A DNA stretch of 64,000 bases from Cyclobacteriaceae bacterium (lineage in GTDB: Bacteria; Bacteroidota; Bacteroidia; Cytophagales; Cyclobacteriaceae), in NCBI GenBank assembly GCA_019638355.1, contig JAHBTY010000006.1:186001-250000 (forward strand). The letters run 5' to 3'. Positions 46,693-54,797 of this stretch are shown here, in pieces. Under the pieces are notes generated by a model. The model worked only from the letters and a program-made list of their open reading frames with translations, searched no databases and was not told where the DNA came from. The position numbers were made by a program, and so were the translations under genes. Each line of letters opens with the position of its first letter. Positions within the stretch are counted from its first letter, which is position 1.

Positions 46693-47444
46693 AAGTTTGA
46701 TGATAAATTTTGTTGATTCTTTTTCAGGTAATTCAAATAGCAGTTGAAATAGTCTTGCAACATGTTATTTACACCCTTTGCTGTTAAGGTTGCCCCGGAC
46801 ATTCCGTCCACTTTGTGCGGATCGTTTGAATAATCAAACCCTTCGCCCTTTTGCATTACAACGGATTGCAGCACATCGGCTTCAAAGATGGATTTACCTT
46901 TGTATCGATTTTGAATTTCTTCAGAAACAATACGAGCTCCCAATCCCGGAGTTTCGCCTTTGTGTTGAAAGCTAACTCCTTGTATGGTACTTAAATTTTG
47001 TTGCAGCGCCACAAACCCCCAGATATCGTTCCATAACCCAAAACCATAAACGGGAAGTACCACGTAATTTAATTTTGTTGGATCGGTTTCGTCCCGGAAT
47101 TCGTAAAGTGGTAAAAGTCTGTCAGCTGCAGCTTTTTTATATTCTTTGGCAACATCAATATCGGTTGCTTTAATGCCATCACGGGGGGTTCCATTAAAAT
47201 CAATCACAATCTCTTTTACGCGGGCTGCGTAGATTTTATTAATATCATCGCCTTCGTTTAAAGTCATTACTGTAGAAAGAATATTTTTCTTCCTTTCCAA
47301 TTCCACATTAGCATCCTGTAAAGGTTTTAATGCCTGTGAAGCAAAAGCAAGTAGGCCACCACTTACAATGGTAATAGCCACTGCATATAAAACAATGTAG
47401 AGGTTAGACTGTCGCACGTTGTATTCTTCTTTTTTTGTTTGCAC
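46689..47444 (-). CDS. nqrC: Na+-translocating NADH:quinone reductase subunit C
   Basis: NqrC carries a covalently bound FMN. The 251-residue protein has one N-terminal transmembrane helix (about residues 14-33) and a periplasmic domain with the FMN-binding SGAT motif (DGMSGATLTAKG) near residue 220, where the Thr forms the phosphoester. The chosen ATG overlaps nqrB by 41 bases. A GTG nine codons later would still overlap it. Its stop overlaps nqrD's start by four bases. Confidence 0.95.
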   Translation of the reverse strand: MQTKKEEYNVRQSNLYIVLYAVAITIVSGGLLAFASQALKPLQDANVELERKKNILSTVMTLNEGDDINKIYAARVKEIVIDFNGTPRDGIKATDIDVAKEYKKAAADRLLPLYEFRDETDPTKLNYVVLPVYGFGLWNDIWGFVALQQNLSTIQGVSFQHKGETPGLGARIVSEEIQNRYKGKSIFEADVLQSVVMQKGEGFDYSNDPHKVDGMSGATLTAKGVNNMLQDYFNCYLNYLKKNQQNLSSNL

Positions 47445-48603
47445 TTACTACCATGTAATCAATTACCGGGGCGAAAACGTTCATGAACAAAATCGCCAGC
47501 ATAATACCTTCCGGATAAGCCGGATTAAACACCCGTATTAAAATGGTTAGCATACCAATTAATAAACCATACACCCATTTACCGGTTTCGGTTTGAGCGG
47601 CCGTTACCGGATCGGTGGCCATAAACACCGCACCAAAAGCTAAACCTCCTATAACCAGGTGATAGTGCGCGGGTAATTCTACAAAAGGAGAACCTCCTAT
47701 CAAATTAAGCAACAAGGCCATGATGTATGCACCCCCAAAAACACTTACAATAATTTTCCAGCTTCCGGTTCCGGTTACAATCAGAATAAGAGCTCCTATC
47801 AGACACATGAGTGTAGAGGTTTCACCGATCGATCCGGGGCGAAAACCTAAAAACAGATTTTGCAAGGTAAACACACCTTCATTCCATCCGGCACCAAATG
47901 TATTGAGTGCAGCTACCACATTTTCGCCTTTTATTGTTTCAGCTGCAACAGCCAGCGGAGTGGCCCCGGAATATCCGGCCACAACCTGAGCATCGCCTAG
48001 ATAAGTCCACACACCACCCGATATATCGGTTGGGTAGGCGAAGTATAGAAACGCGCGAGCCGTTAAGGCAACATTTACCACGTTCATTCCTGTACCGCCA
48101 AATGCTTCTTTTCCAATAATTACTGCAAATGCAGTGGCTACACCTACTTGCCAAAGCGGAATATCAGGCGGCATTACCAATGGAATAAGCATACCGGTTA
48201 CCAGGAAGCCTTCGTTAACCGGGTGCTTGCGCAGAATAGAAAACACAAATTCAATACCCAAGCCTACACCGTACGAAACAACTACAATGGGTAATACCTG
48301 CCACAACCCGATTACTATTTTATCTGCCACAGCGGCTTTGGCCTGGCCAATAGCCATAAAATGCTGATGTCCTACATTGTAGATTCCAAACAACAAACAC
48401 GGAACCATGGCAATGATAACGGTCATCATCAACCGTTTCAGATCAACGGCATCGCGAATCTGGGCTCCCTTTACATCGTTGGTTGTATTGGGTGCAAACA
48501 GAAATGTATCAATAGCTTCGTAGGCGTAGTAATACTTTTCAAGTTTACCACCCTTTTCAAAACTGTGCTTTACTTTATCAAGCTGCTTTCTCAAAAACTT
48601 CAT
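47404..48603 (-). CDS. nqrB: Na+-translocating NADH:quinone reductase subunit B
   Basis: NqrB is the largest membrane subunit and holds a second covalent FMN plus riboflavin; it is implicated in Na+ translocation. The 399-residue protein has about ten helices and the FMN motif SGAT (VVAGYSGATPLA) near residue 220. A GKEAFGGTGMNVVNVALTAR stretch precedes it. It lies ten bases after nqrA and overlaps nqrC by 41 bases. Confidence 0.95.
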   Translation of the reverse strand: MKFLRKQLDKVKHSFEKGGKLEKYYYAYEAIDTFLFAPNTTNDVKGAQIRDAVDLKRLMMTVIIAMVPCLLFGIYNVGHQHFMAIGQAKAAVADKIVIGLWQVLPIVVVSYGVGLGIEFVFSILRKHPVNEGFLVTGMLIPLVMPPDIPLWQVGVATAFAVIIGKEAFGGTGMNVVNVALTARAFLYFAYPTDISGGVWTYLGDAQVVAGYSGATPLAVAAETIKGENVVAALNTFGAGWNEGVFTLQNLFLGFRPGSIGETSTLMCLIGALILIVTGTGSWKIIVSVFGGAYIMALLLNLIGGSPFVELPAHYHLVIGGLAFGAVFMATDPVTAAQTETGKWVYGLLIGMLTILIRVFNPAYPEGIMLAILFMNVFAPVIDYMVVSANKKRRIQRATV

Positions 48604-48613
48604 TACAACCGAA

Positions 48614-49978
48614 TTAACTATGTTGAACTAAATCAAGTCCTTCCCGTAAAATTTCCTGCACTTTATGTTTGGATACATCAACAAATTCGCACAATGCAAG
48701 ATCTTCTTCAATTACCTCGTAAATACCTAAAGCCTCCATTTCGTCAATGTCTTCTGCAAGAATGCTTTTTAACAAATGTGTAGGCAAAATATCCATAGGT
48801 GTTACCTGCTCAAACACACCGGTTTGAACAAATGCGCGCGGTTCGCCATGAGTATTGGTATCGGCTACCCGCTCTTTACCGGGCGACAGGAACGAGAGTA
48901 ATCCTAATGCCCGATGAAAACTGATTTTCTTTGTGCTTGGTGCAATCCAACCCAAAAACTCATAGTGATCTCCTTCCGGCAGTACTGAAACTACGTGGTC
49001 GAAAAAACCAATGTGTCCGTCTTTACCAATGGCTGTACCGGTTAACGGGTTACCGGAAATTACCCGCACATGCTCCTGATTCAAATTTTCATTTATCAGT
49101 TTCTTTACCGATGCCCCTGTAAAGGTTTTATAGTATTGAGGATTTTTTACTTCAGAACCTGCCAATGCCACAATACGCGAGGCATCATACACCCCGTTCA
49201 AAAAGAGTTTACCAATTTGTATTACGCCCAATGGATTGATTGTCCAAACAATTTCGCCTTTGTTAATCGGGTCGAGATGGTGTATTTGCACCCCCACACA
49301 CCCTGCCGGGTGCTGGCCCGAAAATTTATTAACCTCAGCGCCTTTAACTTGCGAAAACACCGTTGAAATTTCGCTGGTGGCATGTGTGTTTACATGAACA
49401 ACACCTGCCGTAAGTTTTTTCAAAATATCCACTCCAACCTGGAAGTAATGATCTTGCCCTTTAAACAAAACACTGTAGTCGGGGGCGAGCGGATGCGTAT
49501 CGAAAGCCGAAATGTGTATTGCTTTAGGTGTGGCTGTAGGATCGGCCACTACACCAAACGGCCGCTGCACCAGGTTTGTCCACACACCAGACTTAAGTAA
49601 CTGTTCTTTAATATCTGAGGCATTCAGGTTATTTATATCCGATACGGAGAATTTTTTAAAGTTTTCGAACTCTACTTTTTTATCAGCCAGAATCTTTATC
49701 TCCAATAGCTTTCGTTTTTCGCCTCGTTTTACTTCAACAATTTCGCCACTAACCGGTGCGGTAAACACAATCTGTTCATGTCGTTTGTCATGAAACAGCG
49801 GTGAGCCGGCTTTAACCGAGTCTCCAACCTCCACCATTGGCTTTGGCATATAAATGCCATGAAAGTCGGTTGGCTTAATCACACATGTTTCAGGATAGTC
49901 GGTTTCAACAACTTTAGGTACTGCTTTACCTTTCAGATTAATGGTGAAACCTTTCTTTAGTCGGATGAATTTGCCCAT
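48614..49978 (-). CDS. nqrA: Na+-translocating NADH:quinone reductase subunit A
   Basis: NqrA is the peripheral cytoplasmic subunit that binds quinone. The 454-residue protein starts with RLKKGFTINLKGKA, has a VKAGSPLFHDKRHE biotinyl-lipoyl-like segment and an AGVVHVNTHATSEIS stretch. Further on it contains HPAGCVGVQIHHLDP, also typical of NqrA. It is the first nqr gene and follows an excellent Bacteroidota promoter. Strand and order match nqrABCDE(F). Confidence 0.95.
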   Translation of the reverse strand: MGKFIRLKKGFTINLKGKAVPKVVETDYPETCVIKPTDFHGIYMPKPMVEVGDSVKAGSPLFHDKRHEQIVFTAPVSGEIVEVKRGEKRKLLEIKILADKKVEFENFKKFSVSDINNLNASDIKEQLLKSGVWTNLVQRPFGVVADPTATPKAIHISAFDTHPLAPDYSVLFKGQDHYFQVGVDILKKLTAGVVHVNTHATSEISTVFSQVKGAEVNKFSGQHPAGCVGVQIHHLDPINKGEIVWTINPLGVIQIGKLFLNGVYDASRIVALAGSEVKNPQYYKTFTGASVKKLINENLNQEHVRVISGNPLTGTAIGKDGHIGFFDHVVSVLPEGDHYEFLGWIAPSTKKISFHRALGLLSFLSPGKERVADTNTHGEPRAFVQTGVFEQVTPMDILPTHLLKSILAEDIDEMEALGIYEVIEEDLALCEFVDVSKHKVQEILREGLDLVQHS

Positions 49979-50012
49979 GAGTAAACGGCAACAATTTTAG
50001 TTTAGATCGGGG

Positions 50013-50042
50013 CAAAATTAGCAATTAAATGCTACCCGCAAA
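50013..50042 (-). promoter_or_regulatory. promoter of nqrABCDE
   Basis: On the minus strand TTTG (rc of 50039-50042) is followed after 18 bases by TAATTTTG (rc of 50013-50020), a full match to the Bacteroidota sigma-A consensus. It is 35 bases upstream of the nqrA start. This is the cleanest promoter in the window. Confidence 0.75.
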
Positions 50043-50093
50043 GGCTAACAGAAACAAAGAATTTATTAGAAAAAACGCAGTTTTATAACTTGT

Positions 50094-50789
50094 TCAATCC
50101 TTCGATTTGGGCTGTTGAATCATCTTAGTCAAGGCCAGCCGAATTACTTCGTCCACCTGCTCATCAATGGTAATGTGAGTAGTATCAATTCCCGTGGCAT
50201 CTTCTGCTTTTCGGAGTGGGCTTTCGGTACGGCTGCTATCAATGGAATCGCGCTGTTTCAGGTTCTCCACAATGGTATCGATATCTACCAGGTCATTGCG
50301 TTCCAAAAGTTCTTTTTGCCTGCGAAATGCGCGAACTAAAATATCGGCTGTGAGGAATATTTTTAGTTCTGCCTGAGGAAATACCACTGTACCTATATCC
50401 CGACCGTCCATCACCACGCCACAATCTTTACCCATTTTGCGTTGTTGCTCTACCAGGGCCATGCGTACCTCGCGTATGGCGCTTACCTGGCTTACATTTT
50501 CTGAAATCCGCATCTTACGAATTTCTTTTTCAACATTAATTCCATTCAGAAATGCCTCGCTGTTTCCTTTCGAGTTTACGACAAACGAAATCCGGATTTC
50601 CTGCAACGCGCGGGCTACTTCTTTAGGATTGGTAAGGGCCACGTGTTTATCCAGGAAATATAATGTAACGGCTCGGTACATGGCCCCCGTATCGATATAG
50701 CGGTAATTCAACTCGCGCGCAACCGCGCGGGCAGTCGTGCTTTTACCACAAGCCGAATATCCATCAATGGCGATGATAATCTTGCGCAT
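50094..50789 (-). CDS. cmk: cytidylate kinase
   Basis: Cmk phosphorylates CMP and dCMP to the diphosphates. The 231-residue protein has the P-loop IDGYSACGKSTTARAVA near the N terminus, YIDTGAMYRAVT and the DGRDIGTVVFPQA nucleotide-binding segment. The late RDSIDSSRTESPL region is characteristic of the family. Length is normal. The gene is preceded by a small lipoprotein gene with a three-base gap, so the two are likely cotranscribed. Confidence 0.96.
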   Translation of the reverse strand: MRKIIIAIDGYSACGKSTTARAVARELNYRYIDTGAMYRAVTLYFLDKHVALTNPKEVARALQEIRISFVVNSKGNSEAFLNGINVEKEIRKMRISENVSQVSAIREVRMALVEQQRKMGKDCGVVMDGRDIGTVVFPQAELKIFLTADILVRAFRRQKELLERNDLVDIDTIVENLKQRDSIDSSRTESPLRKAEDATGIDTTHITIDEQVDEVIRLALTKMIQQPKSKD

Positions 50790-50792
50790 CCT

Positions 50793-50924
50793 TTAACAAT
50801 CTTTAAGCGGACAAGGCATGGGCTTGTTCGGGTTCGGCTTTTTGTATTTAGGCTTATAGCCAGTTTGCTGGCTGGCACAAGCCGACAGCAAGACAATCAG
50901 GATTATAAAAATCTTTGGTTTCAC
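50793..50924 (-). CDS. very small lipoprotein
   Basis: A GTG start at 50924 gives 43 residues: a lipoprotein signal (VKPKIFIILIVLLSAC, lipobox LLSAC) and a short lysine- and proline-rich tail ending PMPCPLKDC. Upstream in-frame residues (to 50978) would precede the signal and look spurious. The tail has two further Cys residues. Proteins of this size and shape are common in Bacteroidota and have no known role. It lies three bases before cmk and 66 bases after the hypothetical gene at 50991. Confidence 0.5.
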   Translation of the reverse strand: MKPKIFIILIVLLSACASQQTGYKPKYKKPNPNKPMPCPLKDC

Positions 50925-50990
50925 TTTAATTCCTTCAGGTTGATCAAAATTATACACCACGGCCGTGTGCCCAAACACTTTTTATACAAA

Positions 50991-51674
50991 TTAACCAGGC
51001 TTATTACCCTGATAGCTCATCTTAAATCCAATTTTTTGGCCCGCACCCAACTCCTGCGTTTTCTCCTGCTTCTGAAACAAGGTTATAAACCGAACTTGCG
51101 GAAACGGTGGCGCCATCAAATCATTTTCAATGGCAGCCGTGAGGCTGAGTTTAACAAGAGTGTTCAAATCGCTTTCGCGGATGGGCTGTGCGGAAATAGA
51201 GTTGAATAAAAAACCCAGTTGACCATCGCCTTCCACTAAAAACCTTCCTTCGTGGTTGATCAGCAATCGCGCAATCAAATAACCAGGATCGTTCATTCGA
51301 TTAAATTTTAGCGAGTCGGACATAAAATTATAAATCATGATCTGGCCGAAGTATCGGTTTACATCCTTTTCGCGGATGTAGATAGTCTTCATCACACCAT
51401 GTTCTTCATCAAACGTTACCACGTTGGTATGCAACACAAATACCAACAAGTCGCCAGCCAGTTTTACATGAAACTCGTGTTCGTTAATCCACGAAAAATC
51501 AACCGTAACATCGGTATCGGCTGGAGCTGTTTTTAATTCATCAATTATCCGTGCCGACTCTTTGCTTAGAATTGAAAAGGCAGCCAATAAATTTTTATAG
51601 GTAATCTGCTTGGCTGTTGATTTACTCTCGAGCAGTTGCCGGATGTGATTTAGTGGATCTTGTTGACTGTTCAT
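50991..51674 (-). CDS. hypothetical protein (Bacteroidota)
   Basis: I do not recognise this 227-residue protein. It is soluble, with no signal peptide or membrane helix. The N-terminal half is helical (about residues 8-45), then mixed alpha/beta with EFHVKLAGDLLVFVLHTNVV. The second half has ARLLINHEGRFLVEGDGQLGF, a pattern of alternating hydrophobic residues that suggests a beta sheet. It appears to be a full-length, codon-consistent gene. It is divergent from the small coiled-coil gene at 51812 and upstream of the small lipoprotein and cmk. Confidence 0.6.
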   Translation of the reverse strand: MNSQQDPLNHIRQLLESKSTAKQITYKNLLAAFSILSKESARIIDELKTAPADTDVTVDFSWINEHEFHVKLAGDLLVFVLHTNVVTFDEEHGVMKTIYIREKDVNRYFGQIMIYNFMSDSLKFNRMNDPGYLIARLLINHEGRFLVEGDGQLGFLFNSISAQPIRESDLNTLVKLSLTAAIENDLMAPPFPQVRFITLFQKQEKTQELGAGQKIGFKMSYQGNKPG

Positions 51675-51744
51675 ATTAAAAACTTTAGTTTTAGCTGGTT
51701 GAAACCATTCAAGGTGTAAGGCGTGTTACGGCTAACTGCCAAAG

Positions 51745-51774
51745 TTTACAGCCGAGATGAAGCCTGATAGTTTG
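51745..51774 (+). promoter_or_regulatory. candidate promoter of the small coiled-coil gene
   Basis: TTTA (51745-51748) is followed after 18 bases by ATAGTTTG (51767-51774), one mismatch in the -33 element and partial match in the -7 element. The ATG lies about 37 bases further on. Confidence 0.45.
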
Positions 51775-51811
51775 CGTTATAATGTAGTAAGTTGAAAAAA
51801 TAAACCTGGTT

Positions 51812-52078
51812 ATGGAAGAAAATAAAGAGGGAAAAGCAGAAAAGTTTTTCAAAGAATTTGGAAAAAAAATGGATTCATTTCTAGAGGAACTGAAAGAAGC
51901 CGGAACACGCGTGGAAGCTGACCTGAAAGACCGGTATGAAGATTTGAAAGTAGCTGCCGAGAAATTCAAAAAAGAAGCCGAGAACAAAGAGCGTTGGAAA
52001 GAAGTAGAGACAGCACTAAAAAAAGCGGGCGATGAATTCAATAACGCAGTGAAAGCAGCATTTAAGAAACCGCAATAA
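51812..52078 (+). CDS. small charged coiled-coil protein
   Basis: This 88-residue protein is almost entirely predicted alpha helix, rich in Lys, Glu and Ala, with heptad-like spacing through FFKEFGKKMDSFLEELKEAG and onward. There is no signal or membrane segment. No family is recognised; small helical proteins of this type in Bacteroidota have no settled function. It has its own likely promoter, and a heptamer tandem repeat follows its stop. Confidence 0.6.
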   Translation: MEENKEGKAEKFFKEFGKKMDSFLEELKEAGTRVEADLKDRYEDLKVAAEKFKKEAENKERWKEVETALKKAGDEFNNAVKAAFKKPQ

Positions 52079-52122
52079 GACGATAGTCCATAGTCGTTAG
52101 TCCATAGTTTGGTGTAGCTATT

Positions 52123-52162
52123 ACTAAGGACTAAGGACTAAGGACTAAGGACTAAGGACTAA
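52123..52162. repeat. tandem heptamer repeat (ACTAAGG)n
   Basis: Five exact copies of ACTAAGG (52123-52157) are followed by a partial sixth. Just before them, 52085-52108 holds AGTCCATAGT-type units that are imperfect reverse complements of the array. The array fills the 95-base gap between the convergent small gene and the MATE gene and could fold into slipped hairpins. Confidence 0.85.
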
Positions 52163-52173
52163 ATACTATTGAC

Positions 52174-53583
52174 CTAAATCTTAACTTCCTTCCACTTGCC
52201 ACGCTTGAAAATAATAATCGCGGCAATAGCCATTAAAGTTTCGGCCAACACAATGGCAAGGAAAACACCTTTGGCACCCATACCAAAATAAATAGCCGAC
52301 AGGTAGGCAAACGGAATCTGGAAAACCCAAAATCCAAACACATTTAGAATAGTTGGTGTGTAGGTATCGCCTGCTCCATTTAAGCCTTGGGCCACTACCA
52401 TTCCATAACCATAAAAAATGTAGCCAAGACTAACATAGCGTAATGCTTGGGTACCGTATTGCAATACCTCGGGTTGCGTACTGAATATGCTGATTATGTT
52501 CGGAGCAAACAGCAAAAATACAATCATAACAAAGCCCATTAGAAACGCATTGTAATATGCCGATTTCCAAACTGCGGCTTCTGCCCTTTCGGGATGTTTT
52601 GCACCCAGATTTTGCCCAACTAATGTAGCCGCTGCATTGGCTAATCCCCACGAGGGTAATAAAGTAAAAATGAACACGCGAATAGCGATGGTATAACCCG
52701 CCACTGCATTATCGCCAAAGGTGGACATAACACGCATTAAAAATATCCAGCTTGCAGAACCAATAATAAATTGCAGAATGCTACCGCCCGATATTTTAAT
52801 AACATTTAAAATTATGTTGGCGCGCAGGGCTACATTATTCCAGTTAATCTGAATAATACTTTTCGATCCAAATAAATAGTAAAGTTGAAATAATACTCCA
52901 ATACCACGACCCAGGTTGGTAGCAATGGCTGCACCTTCAACCCCAAAAGATGGAATAAAACCAAAACCAAATATAAAAACGGGATCCAGTACCATGTTTA
53001 AACCATTAGCCAGCAGCAACGCCTTCATGGCTATTGCGGCATTACCCGCCCCACGAAAAATTGCATTATTAAGAAATAAAAACGTAACCGTATAATTGCC
53101 TGCAAACATCCACAAAGCATACGAAGCACTTGTGTTCACCACTTCCTGCGAAGCACCCATTAACAGGAGTATATCCTTATAGTAAAAGATTCCCACCATA
53201 CTAATAGTAAGGGCTACACCAAGCGCCAGGTAAATGGCTTGCACGGCAGCAACACTCGCTCCCTTACGATCGTTCTCGCCAACCCTGCGGGCTACTATGG
53301 CTGTAGCGCCCATACCCAAACCCATGGCAAGTGAATACAAAATACTTAGTACGGATTCGGTATAACCCACTACCGCTACTGAGTTGCTATCGTTTAATTG
53401 ACTTACAAAATAAATATCGACAACGGCAAAAATGGATTCCATACCCATTTCCACTACCATGGGTATTGCCAATAAAAAAATAGCCCGGTTAAGACTTAAC
53501 TGTGTATAATCCTGCTCCACACCGTGTATGGCTTCTTTAAAAAGCTTAAGAGCAGAAGTAATTTTTGAAAAAACCTCTTTCAT
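52174..53583 (-). CDS. MATE-family efflux transporter
   Basis: This 469-residue membrane protein has about twelve helices. It resembles MATE exporters, which expel organic cations or drugs by Na+ or H+ antiport. Features include the N-terminal LAIPMVVEMGMESIFAVVDIYF, GMGATAIVARRVGE, GAGNAAIAM and the GVEGAAIATNLGRG linker, typical of the NorM/DinF class. The substrate cannot be predicted. Between its start and the tsf terminator lies a structured leader (53614-53725). Confidence 0.9.
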   Translation of the reverse strand: MKEVFSKITSALKLFKEAIHGVEQDYTQLSLNRAIFLLAIPMVVEMGMESIFAVVDIYFVSQLNDSNSVAVVGYTESVLSILYSLAMGLGMGATAIVARRVGENDRKGASVAAVQAIYLALGVALTISMVGIFYYKDILLLMGASQEVVNTSASYALWMFAGNYTVTFLFLNNAIFRGAGNAAIAMKALLLANGLNMVLDPVFIFGFGFIPSFGVEGAAIATNLGRGIGVLFQLYYLFGSKSIIQINWNNVALRANIILNVIKISGGSILQFIIGSASWIFLMRVMSTFGDNAVAGYTIAIRVFIFTLLPSWGLANAAATLVGQNLGAKHPERAEAAVWKSAYYNAFLMGFVMIVFLLFAPNIISIFSTQPEVLQYGTQALRYVSLGYIFYGYGMVVAQGLNGAGDTYTPTILNVFGFWVFQIPFAYLSAIYFGMGAKGVFLAIVLAETLMAIAAIIIFKRGKWKEVKI

Positions 53584-53613
53584 GAAACTGAAAAATAAGA
53601 TAAATGATTGATT

Positions 53614-53725
53614 CTTGTATTAGCTCTGAAACTTACAGAGCTGGACTTCCCGGTGCTTAACCGGAATAATTCAACCGACTCCTGAAAGAAACTGGATCGT
53701 CCTGTGGTTGAATTTAAAATACAAG
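53614..53725 (-). ncRNA. candidate structured leader RNA upstream of MATE gene
   Basis: Read on the minus strand, closing arms CTTGTATT / AATACAAG (8 pairs; 53718-53725 and 53614-53621) enclose three helices. They are TTCAACC/GGTTGAA (53706-53712, 53670-53676), TTCCGGT/ACCGGGAA (53660-53666, 53647-53654) and AGCTCTG/CAGAGCT (53636-53642, 53622-53628). This is a four-way junction. GGAC in the first hairpin loop could pair with GTCC (53643-53646) in the junction, a pseudoknot-like contact. No known riboswitch consensus was matched. Confidence 0.45.
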
Positions 53726-53754
53726 CTTCATGGTTCGTTGGGATTTTTATGATG

Positions 53755-53762
53755 CAAATATC
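53755..53762 (-). promoter_or_regulatory. candidate -7 element for MATE leader
   Basis: GATATTTG on the minus strand fits TAnnTTTG at 7 of 8 positions. It would place the transcript start about 20 bases upstream of the structured leader. The -33 element is not clear. Confidence 0.3.
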
Positions 53763-53800
53763 ACGTAAAAAATCTGAAAATGTTTCATCACCTAAAAAAC

Positions 53801-53826
53801 AAAAAGGAGGCATGTGCCTCCTTTTT
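53801..53826 (-). terminator. terminator of the rplM-rpsI-rpsB-tsf operon
   Basis: AAAAAGGAGGC and GCCTCCTTTTT form a perfect 11-base stem with a 4-base loop, followed on the minus strand by T-rich sequence. It lies about 20 bases beyond the tsf stop. Confidence 0.9.
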
Positions 53827-53847
53827 TTCACTTAACACAGAAATTAA

Positions 53848-54681
53848 TTATGCTATGGCTACCCGTTTAAACTCAACAACTGTTAACCCTTTGGTTACGC
53901 TGTCTAAATATTGAGCTACTGTTTTTGAATTATCTTTCACGAAAATCTGAGGTAACAAGGTATTGTCTTTAAAGAATCGGTTCAATTTACCTTGTGCAAT
54001 TTTCTCCACCATATTTTCAGGTTTGCCTTCGGCAAGAATCTGAGCTTTTGCAATCTCCAATTCTTTTTCAATCAACGATTTATCAACGCCACTTTCATCA
54101 ACGGCTACCGGGTTCATAGCTGCAATCTGCATTCCTACATCTTTACCAGCCTCGCTCACATCTTTTCCATTTACACCTTTTAACGAAACCAATACGCCTA
54201 ATTTACTTCCGGCATGGATATAGGGCACAATTGCTTCGCCTTTCATGTAAACAAATGAACTTACTTCCAACTTCTCACCAATTTTTCCAACCAACTCTGT
54301 TATTTTATCACTAATAGTTAGGGCGCCCACTGATTCAGCCAACAAAGCTTCTTTGGTTGCAGATTTTTTAGCAAATGCAGTTTCTACAATCAACTTTCCT
54401 AATGATTGAAACTCTTCATTCTTAGCCACAAAGTCAGTTTCGCAGTTCAATGCAATCAAAAATGCTTCTGTTTTATCGTCCGAAGTTTTTACAAATATTG
54501 AACCTTCTTTGGCATCTTTATCCGAACGGCTTGCTGAAACTTTCTGACCTTTCTTTCGAAGGATTTCAATGGCTTTTTCAAAATCACCTTCGGCTTCGGT
54601 TAAAGCTTTTTTACAATCCATCATTCCGGCACCAGTCATGGTGCGCAGCTTATTTACATCTTGTGCGCTAATTGCTGACAT
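53848..54681 (-). CDS. tsf: translation elongation factor Ts
   Basis: EF-Ts recycles EF-Tu by driving GDP release. The 277-residue protein has the N-terminal UBA-like region VNKLRTMTGAGMMDCKKALTEA and the core TDFVAKNEEF motif that contacts EF-Tu. Length is normal. It follows rpsB by 116 bases, a gap with an attenuator-like hairpin, and is the last gene of the ribosomal operon. Confidence 0.96.
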   Translation of the reverse strand: MSAISAQDVNKLRTMTGAGMMDCKKALTEAEGDFEKAIEILRKKGQKVSASRSDKDAKEGSIFVKTSDDKTEAFLIALNCETDFVAKNEEFQSLGKLIVETAFAKKSATKEALLAESVGALTISDKITELVGKIGEKLEVSSFVYMKGEAIVPYIHAGSKLGVLVSLKGVNGKDVSEAGKDVGMQIAAMNPVAVDESGVDKSLIEKELEIAKAQILAEGKPENMVEKIAQGKLNRFFKDNTLLPQIFVKDNSKTVAQYLDSVTKGLTVVEFKRVAIA

Positions 54682-54721
54682 ACTGATTTATTTTTTGAAT
54701 TATTGTTTTTGTACTTCTCTT

Positions 54722-54756
54722 AAAAAATTAAACACCGGCTTGAGGCCGATGTTTAA
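54722..54756 (-). terminator. attenuator-like hairpin between rpsB and tsf
   Basis: TTAAACA-CGGC and GCCG-TGTTTAA (54728-54756) form an 11-pair stem with one mismatch, followed on the minus strand by a run of T (54722-54727). It looks like an intrinsic terminator inside the operon and may lower tsf relative to rpsB. A second small stem, CCTGT/ACAGG, lies just upstream. Confidence 0.6.
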
Positions 54757-54797
54757 CTATCATTTCCACATGAAACCTGTCGTAAAACAGGTATCGG

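Noticed and set aside
53614-53725. tRNA or known riboswitch at the MATE leader
   Set aside because: Arm lengths and loop sequences do not fit tRNA, and hallmark sequences of SAM, TPP, FMN, cobalamin and guanidine riboswitches are missing; kept as an unnamed structured RNA.
53580-53831. 83-codon minus-strand frame between tsf and the MATE gene
   Set aside because: It crosses the tsf terminator and the structured leader, and the product shows no recognisable features.
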